From: Mesorhizobium sp. B4-1-3
GTDB taxonomy: Bacteria; Pseudomonadota; Alphaproteobacteria; Rhizobiales; Rhizobiaceae
NCBI RefSeq assembly: GCF_006439355.1
Contig: NZ_VFTG01000001.1
Coordinates: 124,001-188,000 of the forward strand
Length of the DNA stretch: 64,000 nucleotides
Direction: 5' to 3'
The notes below the pieces were generated by a model. It did not search any database, was not told the origin of the DNA, and saw only the letters and a list, made by a program, of their open reading frames with translations. Positions 27,355-37,556 of the stretch are shown one piece after another; the stretch's first letter is position 1, and the number at the start of each line of letters is the position of its first letter. Made by a program: the position numbers and the translations under genes.

Positions 27355-28718
27355 CCAGCGTCAGCCAGACCTTGCCGGGCTTCGCTTCGACCCAGTCGCA
27401 GCCCCGGCAGCACGCCGCCGACGGTAAGGACAAGGACCAGAATTTCGGCGAGATAGTGCAAGGCGCGGAAAAGCCCGACCGGCCGCGGAGCGGACATGCC
27501 TCCGGACCGGCAACGCCGGACGCACATCCCGCAAGGCGCTCATCTGCCATAGGCAAAGGCGAGCCCGACCTGGCGCCGGGTGGAAAATCCGCCCAGTCGA
27601 AAGCGACCACAGGAAAGGCCGCGAAAAGCAGTGCCCAGATCGAGGACACAAAGCCAGGGCTGGATGAAGATACCACAGCGCAAACCAGCAATTCCGCGCC
27701 GCTGCAGGGCCGTTTGCCGCTCCTGATGGCGCTGAGCGACATGAAGCATTTCGCGCAGTCCTCGAGCGCCGGCGGCAATGGTCCCGCCGACGGTGAAGAT
27801 GGCGCCGGCGGGCATGGAACGCCGCAATTGCCGCTGCGCCCGGGCAAACGCGCGGCGGTCGACGGCTCCGGCGGGCCGCAGTCGCGATCCGTCCGTTTGG
27901 CCGCGGCTGAGGACCACGGGCCTGACTTAGGGCAGAAGCCGGTGAAGGCTGACGGGGCACTCGACATGCCTGGCCACAGCGATGCCAAGATCGTGCCGGC
28001 GCAAGGCAACGAACCGCAGGCCGACAACCCGGTACCGCCGCAAGGCTGGCGGCCTGCTTCCGCCTCCAAGGCCTTGCAACAATCGCAGTCGACCACGCAG
28101 CAGCCACCGGGCAAGCCGTCTTCGTCCGCCGCACGCATGGAAGTCGTCAGCCAGCAGAGCTTCCCGGCGCCGGCGCAGAACCCGATCGGCCAGACGGCAT
28201 CGGCGCTGGTTGAGGCGCTTGCCTCCGACAAGGGCGTCCAGCACGCCTTCGCGGGCGCCTCGGCAGGCTGGCAGACGACTAATTCTGTTGCCGTTCCGAC
28301 ACACGTGCTGAAGATCGAGCTCCACCCTTCGGAGCTAGGATCGGTCACCGCTAGCCTGCGGCTCTCGGGCGAGCAACTTTCGATTGAGATGAAGCCCGAG
28401 ACACACGAGGCCTACCGCCGTCTCACCGCCGACAGCGATGCCATCGTCAAATCCATGCGCAGCCTTGGCTTCGATGTCGACAAGGTGACGATCTTGCAAC
28501 CCTCGATAGCAGTACATGCGGCCGGCCGCGCCGACGCGACCAGCGCCATGCCGATGTCGACTGGCCGCGACCAGCCTTCGTTCCAGCCCGGGAACTCTGG
28601 CGGCAACAGCGCGGGGGGCGACCGGCAACCGGAAAGGAACGATGGCAATGGCGCGCAGGAATTCGCTCGTGCCGCTTCGCCTCTTCGCGAGCGTGCTGAC
28701 GACGATATGTATATCTAG
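27351..28718 (+). CDS. fliK: FliK (MotD), hook-length control protein
   Basis: Secreted molecular ruler that controls hook length; originally called MotD in Sinorhizobium. It is 455 aa, with a long low-complexity, Pro/Ser/Ala-rich N-terminal part (1-310) and a compact C-terminal FliK domain (about 315-395) containing LKIELHPSELGSVTASLRLS and QLSIEMKPETHEAYRRL. The last 77 bases overlap the next gene in another frame. Confidence 0.92.
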   Translation: MTSVSQTLPGFASTQSQPRQHAADGKDKDQNFGEIVQGAEKPDRPRSGHASGPATPDAHPARRSSAIGKGEPDLAPGGKSAQSKATTGKAAKSSAQIEDTKPGLDEDTTAQTSNSAPLQGRLPLLMALSDMKHFAQSSSAGGNGPADGEDGAGGHGTPQLPLRPGKRAAVDGSGGPQSRSVRLAAAEDHGPDLGQKPVKADGALDMPGHSDAKIVPAQGNEPQADNPVPPQGWRPASASKALQQSQSTTQQPPGKPSSSAARMEVVSQQSFPAPAQNPIGQTASALVEALASDKGVQHAFAGASAGWQTTNSVAVPTHVLKIELHPSELGSVTASLRLSGEQLSIEMKPETHEAYRRLTADSDAIVKSMRSLGFDVDKVTILQPSIAVHAAGRADATSAMPMSTGRDQPSFQPGNSGGNSAGGDRQPERNDGNGAQEFARAASPLRERADDDMYI

Positions 28719-29238
28719 CTTCGCCGTCGGAGCGGCCGGTGCCGCCGCCAATCCCTGCGAGCCTGAGATCCTGCGCGCCGCCGACCGCTACGGCGTGCCG
28801 GCCGGCATTCTTTACGCGGTCGGCCTGACAGAGACCGGAAAGAAGGGAAGCCTTCAGCCTAATGCCTTGAATATAGAAGGGAAAGCTGTCTTCCCGCGCA
28901 GCCGCGCCGAGGCTCTGGCGACCTTCGAGAATGCCCGTCGTGAAGGCAAGGTACTGATCGACCTGGGCTGCATGCAGATCAACCACCGTTATCATGGCGA
29001 TCATTTCCGCAGCGTCGAGGACATGCTCGACCCGCATCAGAATGTCGACTACGCGGCGCGCTTCCTGGCAAGCCTGCATGCCAGGCACATGACCTGGTCG
29101 ATGGCCGTCGCCCGCTATCATGCCGGCCCCGACAACGACCCGGCGCAGAAGGTCTATGTCTGCCGTGTCATCGCCAACATGGTCGCCACCGGCTTCGGCA
29201 AATGGACGCCGAATGCCAGCACTTTCTGCAATCAATAG
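28642..29238 (+). CDS. Lytic transglycosylase (SLT-type) in the flagellar cluster
   Basis: A 198-aa periplasmic enzyme with a signal peptide (about 1-34, ending VGAAGAAA). The fold is slt-lysozyme-like, with the likely catalytic Glu in YAVGLTETGKKG and motifs LGCMQINHRYHG and AVARYHAGPD. It would open peptidoglycan for rod passage; the FlgJ of this cluster lacks a muramidase domain, so this gene may supply it (inference). ATG 28642 has AAAGGA upstream; an earlier in-frame ATG lies inside fliK coding and reads poorly. It overlaps fliK by 77 bases. Confidence 0.88.
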   Translation: MAMARRNSLVPLRLFASVLTTICISSFAVGAAGAAANPCEPEILRAADRYGVPAGILYAVGLTETGKKGSLQPNALNIEGKAVFPRSRAEALATFENARREGKVLIDLGCMQINHRYHGDHFRSVEDMLDPHQNVDYAARFLASLHARHMTWSMAVARYHAGPDNDPAQKVYVCRVIANMVATGFGKWTPNASTFCNQ

Positions 29239-29460
29239 TTGCCAACTCTCAAACGTCGATCGACCGTCGCCGGCATACGCGCTGGTGCCAATATCGTCGG
29301 CCGACAGTTCGGCGCGAATAACCTGCACAGCCGCCTTTATTACGGTCTCCAAAAAAACTCCCAAGAAAATAGCTACAAGAAATGATGGTTTTTCAGGATT
29401 CGCCGGGCCGGGTACCCCTTTCCGCACGGGGCAAGTGAATTTGATTCGGAGGGTGGGCCG

Positions 29461-30129
29461 ATGATCGTGATCGTTGACGAGCGAGAGCTCGTGACAGAGG
29501 GCTACTCTTCACTTTTCGATCGCGAGGGAGTGGCCACGGCCGGCTTTGCGCCAGGCGAATTCGGCGAGTGGGTGAGTTCCGCCGCCGATACTGATCTCAG
29601 ATCCGTCAGGGCCTTTCTGATCGGGGACTGCCGCGACGGCGCAATATCGCCGCGCCAGATCCGCGACCGCACCGGCGCGCCGGTGATCGCGCTCAGCGAA
29701 CAGCACTCGCTCGAACATACGTTGCGGCTGTTCGAAAGCGGCGTCGACGACGTCGTTCGCAAACCTGTCCATATTCGCGAGATTCTCGCCCGCATCACCG
29801 CCATCCGCCGCCGCGGCTCCGAAGAAGCCGCCTACACCGAAGTCGGCGCGATGCGCATCTTCATGGACGGCCGCGATCCGGAGATCGACGGCGAGCCGCT
29901 GCCGCTGCCGCGCCGCGAGCGGCGCATCCTGGAATATCTGGCTAGCAACCGCGGCCGGCGCGTGACCAAGACCCAGGTCTTCAACGCCATCTACGGCATC
30001 TTCGACGAAGAGGTCGAGGAGAATGTGGTGGAGAGCCACATCTCGAAGCTGCGCAAGAAGCTGCGTGAGAAGCTCGGCCACGACCCGATCGATTCCAAGA
30101 GGTTCCTCGGCTATCGGCTGGTGTTTTGA
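29461..30129 (+). CDS. ftcR: FtcR/Rem, orphan OmpR-type flagellar regulator
   Basis: Transcription activator of flagellar structural operons (FtcR in Brucella, Rem in Sinorhizobium), expressed under VisNR. It is 222 aa: a receiver-like domain (1-120) with an acidic residue at Asp56 (FLIGDCRDG), then a winged-helix OmpR DNA-binding domain (about 130-220, [20 protein letters not shown] and [13 protein letters not shown]). No histidine kinase gene is adjacent. It is the obvious candidate to bind the repeated motif found at the operon heads. It has its own 222-base upstream region with no clear copy of that motif. Confidence 0.93.
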   Translation: MIVIVDERELVTEGYSSLFDREGVATAGFAPGEFGEWVSSAADTDLRSVRAFLIGDCRDGAISPRQIRDRTGAPVIALSEQHSLEHTLRLFESGVDDVVRKPVHIREILARITAIRRRGSEEAAYTEVGAMRIFMDGRDPEIDGEPLPLPRRERRILEYLASNRGRRVTKTQVFNAIYGIFDEEVEENVVESHISKLRKKLREKLGHDPIDSKRFLGYRLVF

Positions 30130-30163
30130 TGGCCCCGAAAATGCATGTCCCGCGCCAGCCTCG

Positions 30164-30183
30164 CGCAAGACACGAGGCCTAGT
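30164..30183 (+). promoter_or_regulatory. Flagellar operon-head motif upstream of flgE
   Basis: CGCAAG-N9-CTAGT, ending 38 bases before the flgE ATG, in the 92-base spacer after ftcR. Confidence 0.68.
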
Positions 30184-30221
30184 TTCATGGCCTGCTACCA
30201 AGGCACTGCGGAGATCCATCG

Positions 30222-31478
30222 ATGAGCCTCTACGGAATGATGCGGACCGGCGTTTCCGGTATGAACGCGCAGGCCAACCGCCTCTCCGCGGTGGCCGACA
30301 ACATCGCCAACTCCGACACCACTGGCTACAAGCGCTCTTCGGCCGAGTTCTCGTCCCTGATCATGCCCGGCACCGGGGGCGCCTATAATTCCGGCGGCGT
30401 GACCACCACAATCCGCTCCGCTGTCAGCACGCAGGGCGTCATGACATACACCACCTCGGTGTCCGACCTTGCCGTCAACGGCGACGGCTTCTTCGTCGTC
30501 CAGGATGCCAGCGGCACGCCCTATCTCACCCGCGCCGGCTCCTTCGTTCCGGACGCGCAAGGCCGGCTAGTCAATGCCGCGGGCTACCAGCTTATGGCCT
30601 ACAGCTATGCCAATGGCGAGCCGTCGGCGACTGCCAACGGCTTCGAAGGCCTGGTGCCGGTGCAGATCTCCGACCAGGAAATGACGGCGACGCCGAGCAC
30701 GGAAGGAACCTTCAGCGGCAACCTGCCTGCGGGCGCTACCCCGGTCGCGGCCGGCAGCCTGCCCTCCACCAATAGCGCTTCGGCCCAGTACACGTCGAAG
30801 ACCTCGCTGGTCGCCTATGACAATCTTGGCAACAAGAAGCTGCTCGACGTCTATTTCACCAACACCGGCGCCGGCACCTGGGAAGTCTCCGTCTTCGATC
30901 AGTCGAAGGCGACGCCCGGCACCTCCTTCCCCTACACCGGCGGGGCATTGGCATCGACGAACCTCACCTTCGACACCACCACGGGCAAGCTCACCGGCGC
31001 GACCGACAGCATCTCCTTCACCGTGCCGGGCGGCTCGACGCTGGACCTCGATCTCTCAAAGGTGACCCAGCTCGGCACCGGCTTCACGGTCGCCGACGCC
31101 AAGGTCAATGGCAACGCGCCGAGTTCCATCCAGAAGGTGCAGATCGGTCAGGACGGCGTGATCTACGCGCAGTTCGAGGACGGCTCGACCAAGGCGCTCT
31201 ACAAGATCCCGCTGGCCGACGTTCAGAGCCCCGACAACCTCACCGCGATGCCCGGTAACGTCTATGTGCAGAGCACCGACTCCGGCGCCGTCCGCATCGG
31301 CTTTGCCAATGAAGGCAAGCTCGGCTCCATCGTCTCCGGCGCGCTTGAAAACTCCAATGTCGATATTGCCGAGGAACTGACCAACATGATTGCGGCGCAG
31401 CGCAGCTACACCGCCAATTCCAAGGTTTTCCAGACCGGTTCGGACCTGATGGACGTCCTCGTCAACCTGAAGAGATAA
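30222..31478 (+). CDS. flgE: FlgE, flagellar hook protein
   Basis: Hook subunit, 418 aa, typical FlgE length. The N-terminal axial motif is NRLSAVADNIANSDTTGYKR. The C-terminal motif is GALENSNVDIAEELTNMIAA followed by QRSYTANSKV. It heads the flgE-fliQ operon. Confidence 0.97.
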   Translation: MSLYGMMRTGVSGMNAQANRLSAVADNIANSDTTGYKRSSAEFSSLIMPGTGGAYNSGGVTTTIRSAVSTQGVMTYTTSVSDLAVNGDGFFVVQDASGTPYLTRAGSFVPDAQGRLVNAAGYQLMAYSYANGEPSATANGFEGLVPVQISDQEMTATPSTEGTFSGNLPAGATPVAAGSLPSTNSASAQYTSKTSLVAYDNLGNKKLLDVYFTNTGAGTWEVSVFDQSKATPGTSFPYTGGALASTNLTFDTTTGKLTGATDSISFTVPGGSTLDLDLSKVTQLGTGFTVADAKVNGNAPSSIQKVQIGQDGVIYAQFEDGSTKALYKIPLADVQSPDNLTAMPGNVYVQSTDSGAVRIGFANEGKLGSIVSGALENSNVDIAEELTNMIAAQRSYTANSKVFQTGSDLMDVLVNLKR

Positions 31479-31507
31479 ACGACGGGCGCCGCCCGTGAAA
31501 GATCAGC

Positions 31508-32962
31508 ATGTCGCTTTCCTCCGCTCTAAGCATTGCCCAGTCGGCGCTTCTGGCCACGTCCAAGCAAACCAGCGTCGTGTCGCGCAATGTGGCCGATGCG
31601 TCGAACCCGGACTACACCCGCCGCATCGCCGTGGTGACCAGCACGGCGCCGGGCGCCAGGGCGGTGGAGATCCAGCGCACCGCCAATGATCTCCTGTTCC
31701 GGCAGAATCTCTCGGCGCTGTCGGCATGGAGCGGCCAGAGCGCGCTTTACGACGGCATGGATCAGCTCGACCTGTCGGTCAACGGGGTCGACAATGCGTC
31801 CTCCCCCTCCACCGCGATCGCCAACCTGCAAAAGGCCTTGCAGCTCTACGCCACCACGCCGTCGAACCAGAACCTTGGAACCAGCGTCGTCGATGCTGCC
31901 AAGCAGGTGGTGAATTCGCTGAACAACGGCACCAAGGCGATCCAGGATTTCCGCACCCAGGCGGACAGCCAGATCGCCACCGCCGTCGACGATCTCAACT
32001 CGCTGCTCAGCCAGTTTCAGGACGCCAACAAGGCGGTCATCTCGGGCACCCGTTCCGGCACCGACGTTTCCGACGCGCTCGACCAGCGCGACGCTATTTT
32101 GAAGAAGATATCGGAATATGTCCCGGTCTCGACCTTCACGCGTGGCGACAATGACATGGTCATCACCACCAAGGACGGCGCGACGCTGTTCGAGACAGTG
32201 CCGCGCTCGGTGACTTTCACGCCATCGGCCGCCTATTCGGCCGGCACGCCCGGCAACACCATCTACATCGACAACGTGCCGGTCTCGGCCGGCACCGGCG
32301 ACAACACCACCGCCGACGGCAAGCTTGCGGGACTTCTGAAGCTGCGCGACGGCGTCGCCTCGACCATGCAGAGCCAGCTCGACGAGATCGCGCGCGGTCT
32401 CATTACGGCATTTGCCGAAACTTCGTCGTCGCAGCCCAATGCGACCGGCCTGTTCACATGGTCGGGCGCTCCGGCCATTCCGGCCGCCGGCACGCTGGTC
32501 GACGGACTCGCCGGCACGATCAGCGTCAACGCCGCCTTCGATCCGAGCGCCGGCGGCAATCCCGCGCTGTTGCGCGACGGCGGCGCCAACGGTGCGGCCT
32601 ATGTCGCCAACACCGGCGGCGGCGCATCCTATGCGGACCTTCTGATCGGCTACTCCAACAAGCTCGATCAGCCGATGGCCTTCGACAACTCGGCCGGCAT
32701 CACCGTCAGCTCCGGCGTATCCGACTATGCGGCCAATGCGATCGGCTGGTTCGAAGGTGTGCGCCAGCAGGCCTCGACCAATGCCGACAGCAAGCAGGCT
32801 CTGGCGGCGCGCACGGCCGAGGCGCTGTCCAATGACACTGGGGTCAATGTCGACCAGGAGATGTCCCTGCTCCTCGACCTCGAGCACACCTATCAGGCCT
32901 CGGCGCATATGATGAAGACGGTAAGCGACATGCTGGACGCCCTGATGAGCGCGGTGGGATAA
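31508..32962 (+). CDS. flgK: FlgK, hook-filament junction protein 1
   Basis: Hook-associated protein, 484 aa. The N-terminal motif (SVVSRNVADASNPDYTRRIA) and the C-terminal helix with VNVDQEMSLLLDLEHTYQAS are typical. It precedes flgL by four bases. Confidence 0.96.
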   Translation: MSLSSALSIAQSALLATSKQTSVVSRNVADASNPDYTRRIAVVTSTAPGARAVEIQRTANDLLFRQNLSALSAWSGQSALYDGMDQLDLSVNGVDNASSPSTAIANLQKALQLYATTPSNQNLGTSVVDAAKQVVNSLNNGTKAIQDFRTQADSQIATAVDDLNSLLSQFQDANKAVISGTRSGTDVSDALDQRDAILKKISEYVPVSTFTRGDNDMVITTKDGATLFETVPRSVTFTPSAAYSAGTPGNTIYIDNVPVSAGTGDNTTADGKLAGLLKLRDGVASTMQSQLDEIARGLITAFAETSSSQPNATGLFTWSGAPAIPAAGTLVDGLAGTISVNAAFDPSAGGNPALLRDGGANGAAYVANTGGGASYADLLIGYSNKLDQPMAFDNSAGITVSSGVSDYAANAIGWFEGVRQQASTNADSKQALAARTAEALSNDTGVNVDQEMSLLLDLEHTYQASAHMMKTVSDMLDALMSAVG

Positions 32963-32966
32963 ACTC

Positions 32967-34016
32967 ATGAAAGCGACAGGCGTTTCCTCGGCTGCCATTT
33001 CCAACGCGCTGCGCTACCAGCAGGTGAAAATGCAGGCCGATCTCGTCAAGGCGACGAAGGAATCACAGACCGGCACGGTCGCCGATGTCGGCCTGGCGCT
33101 TGGCAGCCGTACGACCCAGGCCGTCACCTTCCAGCGCGATCTCGACCGGCTGAACGGCATCGTCGATTCCAACGCGCTCGTCGCGGCGCGCCTGACCTCG
33201 ACTCAGGATTCGCTCGGCCAGGTCGCCGACACCGCGCAGAGCTTCCTGTCGGCACTGACCAGCGGCGTCTCGGGCGATTCCTCGGCCAGTATCCTGCAGA
33301 CCGCCGGCGCCTCGGCGCTGCAGCAGATGACGGGTATTCTCAACACCAGCGTCAACGGCGAATATCTGTTTGCCGGAACCAACACCGACGTCAAGCCGAT
33401 CGACGATTTCAATGCCGCCGGCTCGCCGGCCAAGGCGGCCTTCGATGCCGCCTTTTGGAGCTATTTCGGTTTCACCCAGACCGACCCGGCGGCGGCCAAC
33501 ATCACCGCCGCGCAGATGGACGACTTCATCACCACGAAGGTCGAGCCGCAATTCCTGGGCACCGGCTGGCAGACCAACTGGTCGAACGCCACCGACGACC
33601 AGATCACCAGCCGCATCTCCCTCAACGAGACCACCCAGACCTCGATCAGCGCCAACGAGCAAGGTATCCGCAAGCTCGCCATGGCGGCTGCCATAGTCAG
33701 CAGCCTGGTCAATGGCAATATCAGCGAGGCCGCCCAGAACGCCATCGTCAGCCGCGCCCAGACGCTGGTCGGCGAAGCTATCGGCGGCATTACTCAGATA
33801 CGAGCCGAGACCGGCATTGCCCAGCAGCGCGTGTCCGATGCCAGCGACCGCATGAAGACCCAGGTCGACCTCTTCGAGAAGCACATCGTCGATCTCGAGG
33901 GCGTCGATCCGTCGGAGGCCGCGACCCGCGTCGCCGACCTGACGCAGCATATCGAGACATCCTTCGCTTTGACCGCGCGTCTGCAGCAGCTCAGTCTGCT
34001 CAACTATCTGACTTGA
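32967..34016 (+). CDS. flgL: FlgL, hook-filament junction protein 3
   Basis: Second hook-filament junction protein, 349 aa, flagellin-like at both ends. The YLFAGTNTDVKPI motif (about 131-143) is diagnostic of FlgL. The C-terminal helix runs DLFEKHIVDLEGVDPSEAAT. Position after flgK confirms the call. Confidence 0.95.
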   Translation: MKATGVSSAAISNALRYQQVKMQADLVKATKESQTGTVADVGLALGSRTTQAVTFQRDLDRLNGIVDSNALVAARLTSTQDSLGQVADTAQSFLSALTSGVSGDSSASILQTAGASALQQMTGILNTSVNGEYLFAGTNTDVKPIDDFNAAGSPAKAAFDAAFWSYFGFTQTDPAAANITAAQMDDFITTKVEPQFLGTGWQTNWSNATDDQITSRISLNETTQTSISANEQGIRKLAMAAAIVSSLVNGNISEAAQNAIVSRAQTLVGEAIGGITQIRAETGIAQQRVSDASDRMKTQVDLFEKHIVDLEGVDPSEAATRVADLTQHIETSFALTARLQQLSLLNYLT

Positions 34017-34047
34017 ACACGTAAACCGGAACGCCAGAGCGCCGACG

Positions 34048-34395
34048 ATGTATCAATTCTCATACGCCGACATCCAGACCGACTCCGTCGCCGATGCCAA
34101 AGACCGGGAGCGGCAACTGCTCACCCGCTCGATCGACATGCTGGCAGCGGCAGCCGCCGTCGGCACCGATTCCATGGAAGCGGTCGAGGCGCTGCACTTC
34201 ACCAACCGCGTCTGGACCGCCTTCGTCGAGGATCTCGGCTCCAGCGACAACGCGCTCCCCAAGGAGCTGCGCGCCAATTTGATCTCCATCGGCCTGTGGC
34301 TGCTGCGCGAGACCGAGGACATCCGCCAGGGCCGCACCAACAATTTCGAAGGTTTGATCGAGGTTTCCCAGATCATCCGAGACGGCATCCAATGA
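34048..34395 (+). CDS. flaF: FlaF, flagellin synthesis activator
   Basis: Small alphaproteobacterial regulator of flagellin translation or secretion, acting opposite FlbT. It is 115 aa, all-helical, with LHFTNRVWTAFVEDLGSSDN and LRANLISIGLWLLRETEDIR matching the family. It overlaps flbT by four bases. Confidence 0.93.
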   Translation: MYQFSYADIQTDSVADAKDRERQLLTRSIDMLAAAAAVGTDSMEAVEALHFTNRVWTAFVEDLGSSDNALPKELRANLISIGLWLLRETEDIRQGRTNNFEGLIEVSQIIRDGIQ

Positions 34396-34829
34396 CCAAC
34401 ACGCTGAAGATATCGCTGAAGCCGAACGAGAAGATCTATATCAACGGCGCGGTCATCCGCGTCGACCGCAAGGTTACCATCGAGCTGATGAACGATGTAC
34501 AGTTCCTGCTCGAAAGCCATGTGATCCAGGCGGACCAGGCTTCTACGCCGCTCAGGCAGCTTTATTTCATCGTGCAGATCATGCTGATCAATCCGGCGGG
34601 CGCCGCGGAGGCGCGCGACATGTTCCGCCGCTCGCTGCCGATGCTGATCGCAAGCTTCGACAACCAGGACATCTGCAACAGCCTGAAGCAGATCGACCGC
34701 ATGGTCGGCGAGGACGATATCTATGAGGCGCTAAAAGCGATCCGCGCGCTCTATCCGCTCGAGCGCAAGGCGCTCGAAGACAATGACGACATTCCCGAAA
34801 CGCGGCGCGCGCTGGCTGTAGGAGCATAA
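34392..34829 (+). CDS. flbT: FlbT, flagellin biosynthesis repressor
   Basis: Post-transcriptional regulator that in Caulobacter binds flagellin mRNA leaders. It is 145 aa, beginning with a small beta region (LKISLKPNEKIYINGAVIRV) followed by helices. Its start overlaps the flaF stop. The two flagellin genes in this window carry long leaders that could be its targets (inference). Confidence 0.95.
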   Translation: MTNTLKISLKPNEKIYINGAVIRVDRKVTIELMNDVQFLLESHVIQADQASTPLRQLYFIVQIMLINPAGAAEARDMFRRSLPMLIASFDNQDICNSLKQIDRMVGEDDIYEALKAIRALYPLERKALEDNDDIPETRRALAVGA

Positions 34830-34830
34830 G

Positions 34831-35238
34831 ATGGCCGTCGACATGACGACAACGATCCCGGTTGGCGCCAACCAGGCCAGCCAGCAGACTTCGAAGACGG
34901 CGGTGGACTACCAGTCGTTCCTAAAGCTGCTGATCGCCGAGATGAAGAACCAGGATCCGACCAAGCCGATGGATTCGACGCAATATGTCGCGCAACTCGC
35001 CACCTTCTCGCAGGTCGAGCAGTCGGTGCAGACCAACACCAAGCTCGACCAGATCATGCAGTCCTCGGCATTATCGCAGGCCGACGCGCTGATCGGCCGC
35101 TCGATCACCTCGGCCGACGGCAAGACCACCGGCACCGTGGCTTCGGTGACGCTCTCCAGCAGCGGCCTGATCGCCGTGCTGCAGGACGGCACCCAGGTCC
35201 CGGTCGGCGCCGGCGTGTCGATCAAGCCGGCCGCCTAA
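34831..35238 (+). CDS. flgD: FlgD, hook assembly scaffold protein
   Basis: Hook cap protein, 135 aa, the short rhizobial form. It holds the conserved N-terminal block (VDYQSFLKLLIAEMKNQDPT, KPMDSTQYVAQLATFSQVEQ) and a short C-terminal beta part, without the long C-terminal extension of enteric FlgD. It starts two bases after flbT. Confidence 0.95.
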   Translation: MAVDMTTTIPVGANQASQQTSKTAVDYQSFLKLLIAEMKNQDPTKPMDSTQYVAQLATFSQVEQSVQTNTKLDQIMQSSALSQADALIGRSITSADGKTTGTVASVTLSSSGLIAVLQDGTQVPVGAGVSIKPAA

Positions 35239-35261
35239 CCGGTTTCGCGCAGAGCCAGCCG

Positions 35262-35528
35262 ATGAATGAGGCCGATGCCCTCGATATCGTCCAGTACGCG
35301 GTGTGGACGGTTCTGACCGCGTCTGCCCCAGTGGTGCTCGTAGCGATGGTGGTCGGCATCGGCATCGCGCTGATCCAGGCGCTGACCCAAATCCAGGAAA
35401 TCACGCTGACTTTCGTTCCGAAGATCATCGCCATCATGCTTGTGGTGGCGCTGACCGGCCCGTTCATCGGCAGCCAGATCTCGGCCTTCACCAACGTCAT
35501 CTTCGAGCGTATCGAACACGGCTTCTGA
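35262..35528 (+). CDS. fliQ: FliQ, flagellar export gate protein
   Basis: Small export-gate membrane protein, 88 aa, with two transmembrane helices and the family motif ALIQALTQIQEITLTFVPKI. It ends the flgE operon. In Sinorhizobium flhA follows directly, but here flhA is 14.7 kb away. Confidence 0.96.
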   Translation: MNEADALDIVQYAVWTVLTASAPVVLVAMVVGIGIALIQALTQIQEITLTFVPKIIAIMLVVALTGPFIGSQISAFTNVIFERIEHGF

Positions 35529-35691
35529 CGCGAAGCCGCGGCGAGCGTCTGGCGGTCCGCTTGCAAGCCGCTGGATCCCTTGCGGTGGCCTTCGTTGCAG
35601 CTAGAGTGTAGGCGCGCCGGCATCGGTCGACGCCATTGTCTCAGGCGATTTTTCAGGAAGCGATGCATCAGGCAAGAACAGCCGGCGGGCC

Positions 35692-37556
35692 ATGTGCGGA
35701 ATAGCCGGCGTCTGGCGAAAGCGCGATCCGATCGGCAGCGGCGATCTTTCCGATGTCGCAAGCATGATGCGGGCGTTGGCGCATCGCGGTCCCGACGATC
35801 ACGGCAACTGGAACAATGCGCGCCTGGCGCTCGGCCACCGCCGGCTGACCATCATCGACCCGTCGCCCGCCGCGCGCGAGCCGATGCTGACCGCCTCCGG
35901 CGACGGCGTGCTGTGCTACAATGGCGAGGTCTATAATTTTCGCGCGCTGCGCAAGACGCTGGAAGCGGAAGGCCTGACATTCCGCACGGTGTGCGACACC
36001 GAGGTGGTGCTGCAGGCCCTGCATCACTGGGGACCGCAAAAGGCGGTGCCGCTGTTCGACGGCATGTTCTCCTTCGCCTATTTCGATGCCCGCGACGGCG
36101 CCCTTTGGCTTGCCAGGGACAGGCTGGGCATAAAGCCGATGTCGGTCGCCGACACCGCAGACCGCGTGCTGTTCGCCTCCGAGGACAAGTCGATCCTCGG
36201 CTGCCGTGATTTTTCGCGCCGGATCGACACGCGCGAGCTGACGCTGCGGCTCGCCTGGCAGAGCCGCGATTCGAGCTACAGCGTCTTCGACGGCATCGAG
36301 CGGCTGCCGCCGGCCGGCATTTGGAAGATCACCGGAGAAGGCATCGAGAAGCATCGCTTCTGGCACGTTCTCGACGTCATCGACACCGCACGTATCATCG
36401 GCGACAAGACGTCAGACGCCGAATATAAGGCGACGCTTGAGAAGCTGCTGGAGGAAAGCGTCGAGCTGCATTGCATCGCCGACACCAGCCTTGCGACCGC
36501 CTGCAGCGGTGGCGTCGATTCCGGCCTGATCACCGCGCTTGCCAAACGCTACAGGCCGGAGCTGCACGGCTATGTCGTCGACCCGAAGCTCGGCCGCAGC
36601 GAGGCGCCGGACGCCGAGCGGACCGGCCGCCATGTCGGTGTCGGGCTGCGCCGGGTGCCCTTGGACAAAAACCGGTTCTTCGAGCTCTGGCCGCGCGCGG
36701 TCTGGCATCTCGAAACCGACGGCTGGCATGCCAGTCACGCGGCGCTGCTGGCGCTTGCCGAACAGTGCCGCGCCGACGGCGTCAAAGTGCTGTCACCGGC
36801 GAGGGTTCCGACGAACTCTTCGGCGGCTACAAATGGCAGGCGTCGACGACCAGGCTCTGGCGCCAGTCCTGGCTACAGCGCCTGTTCCGCTCGAAGGCCA
36901 GGCGTGACCGCAAATTCGCTGAATTGCGCCGCACCCCGTTCCGCAACTCGATCGGTCGCGGCTCGCCCTCGGACCGCGCCGTGGCGCTCAGGGCCCTGTC
37001 GCCCGAACTGAACTTCCTGCAGACAAAGCTGTTCGACAGGCTGGAAGGCGTCAGGCCGCCTGGCGACCGCGCTTTCCTGGCCGCCTGCTTCTACGATCTC
37101 TACTCGCATCTGCAGGACCTGCTGCACAGGCACGATCGGCTAAGCATGGCGGCGTCCGTCGAGCTCAGGGTGCCGTTCCTCGAGAGCCGGCTCATCGACT
37201 TCGCCCTTCATCTGCCGCGCAGGCAGAAATATCGCGACAGAACCGGCAAGTGGCTGCTGAAGAAGGTCGCCGAACGCCATCTGCCGCGCGAAAACATTCA
37301 TGCGGCGAAGAACGGCTTCGAGATGGCCGACGCCTTTTCGGCCGGCACGCAAGGGCTGCTGCGCGGCGGTCTGCTGCGCGACGCGATGAGATGGTCTTCT
37401 TCCGAATTGGACGACCTGATCGACATGGCAAGAAGCCAGGAAACGTCGCGTCTGCGTCTCGTCGGCATGGAAATGCTGCTCCGGTTATACATGAATGGCG
37501 AGACGACAGGCGCGTTGACCGAGGCCCTGCATGCCGAGGCGAAAGGCGCGAAATAA
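35692..37556 (+). pseudogene. asnB: Asparagine synthetase (glutamine-hydrolysing), broken by a frameshift
   Basis: The first part encodes a class II glutamine amidotransferase domain (Cys2 nucleophile, RGPDDHG, YNGEVYNF) and the synthetase P-loop SGGVDS at 272-277. After codon 367 the frame is lost: KVL should continue into TGEGSDELFGGYKW, which is encoded in another frame from 36795. One base appears missing between 36794 and 36795 (CTGTC/ACCGGC). The downstream part then runs intact to 37556 (LLHRHDRLSMAASVELRVPF, AAKNGFEMADAF). Coding quality is good on both sides, so either a recent inactivation or a sequencing error is possible. It is the first gene after fliQ. Confidence 0.88.

Noticed and set aside
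29430..29449. A match to the operon-head motif before ftcR (GGCAAG-N9-TTCGG)
   Set aside because: The core lacks YTA and it lies only 11 bases from the start codon, overlapping the ribosome-binding region.
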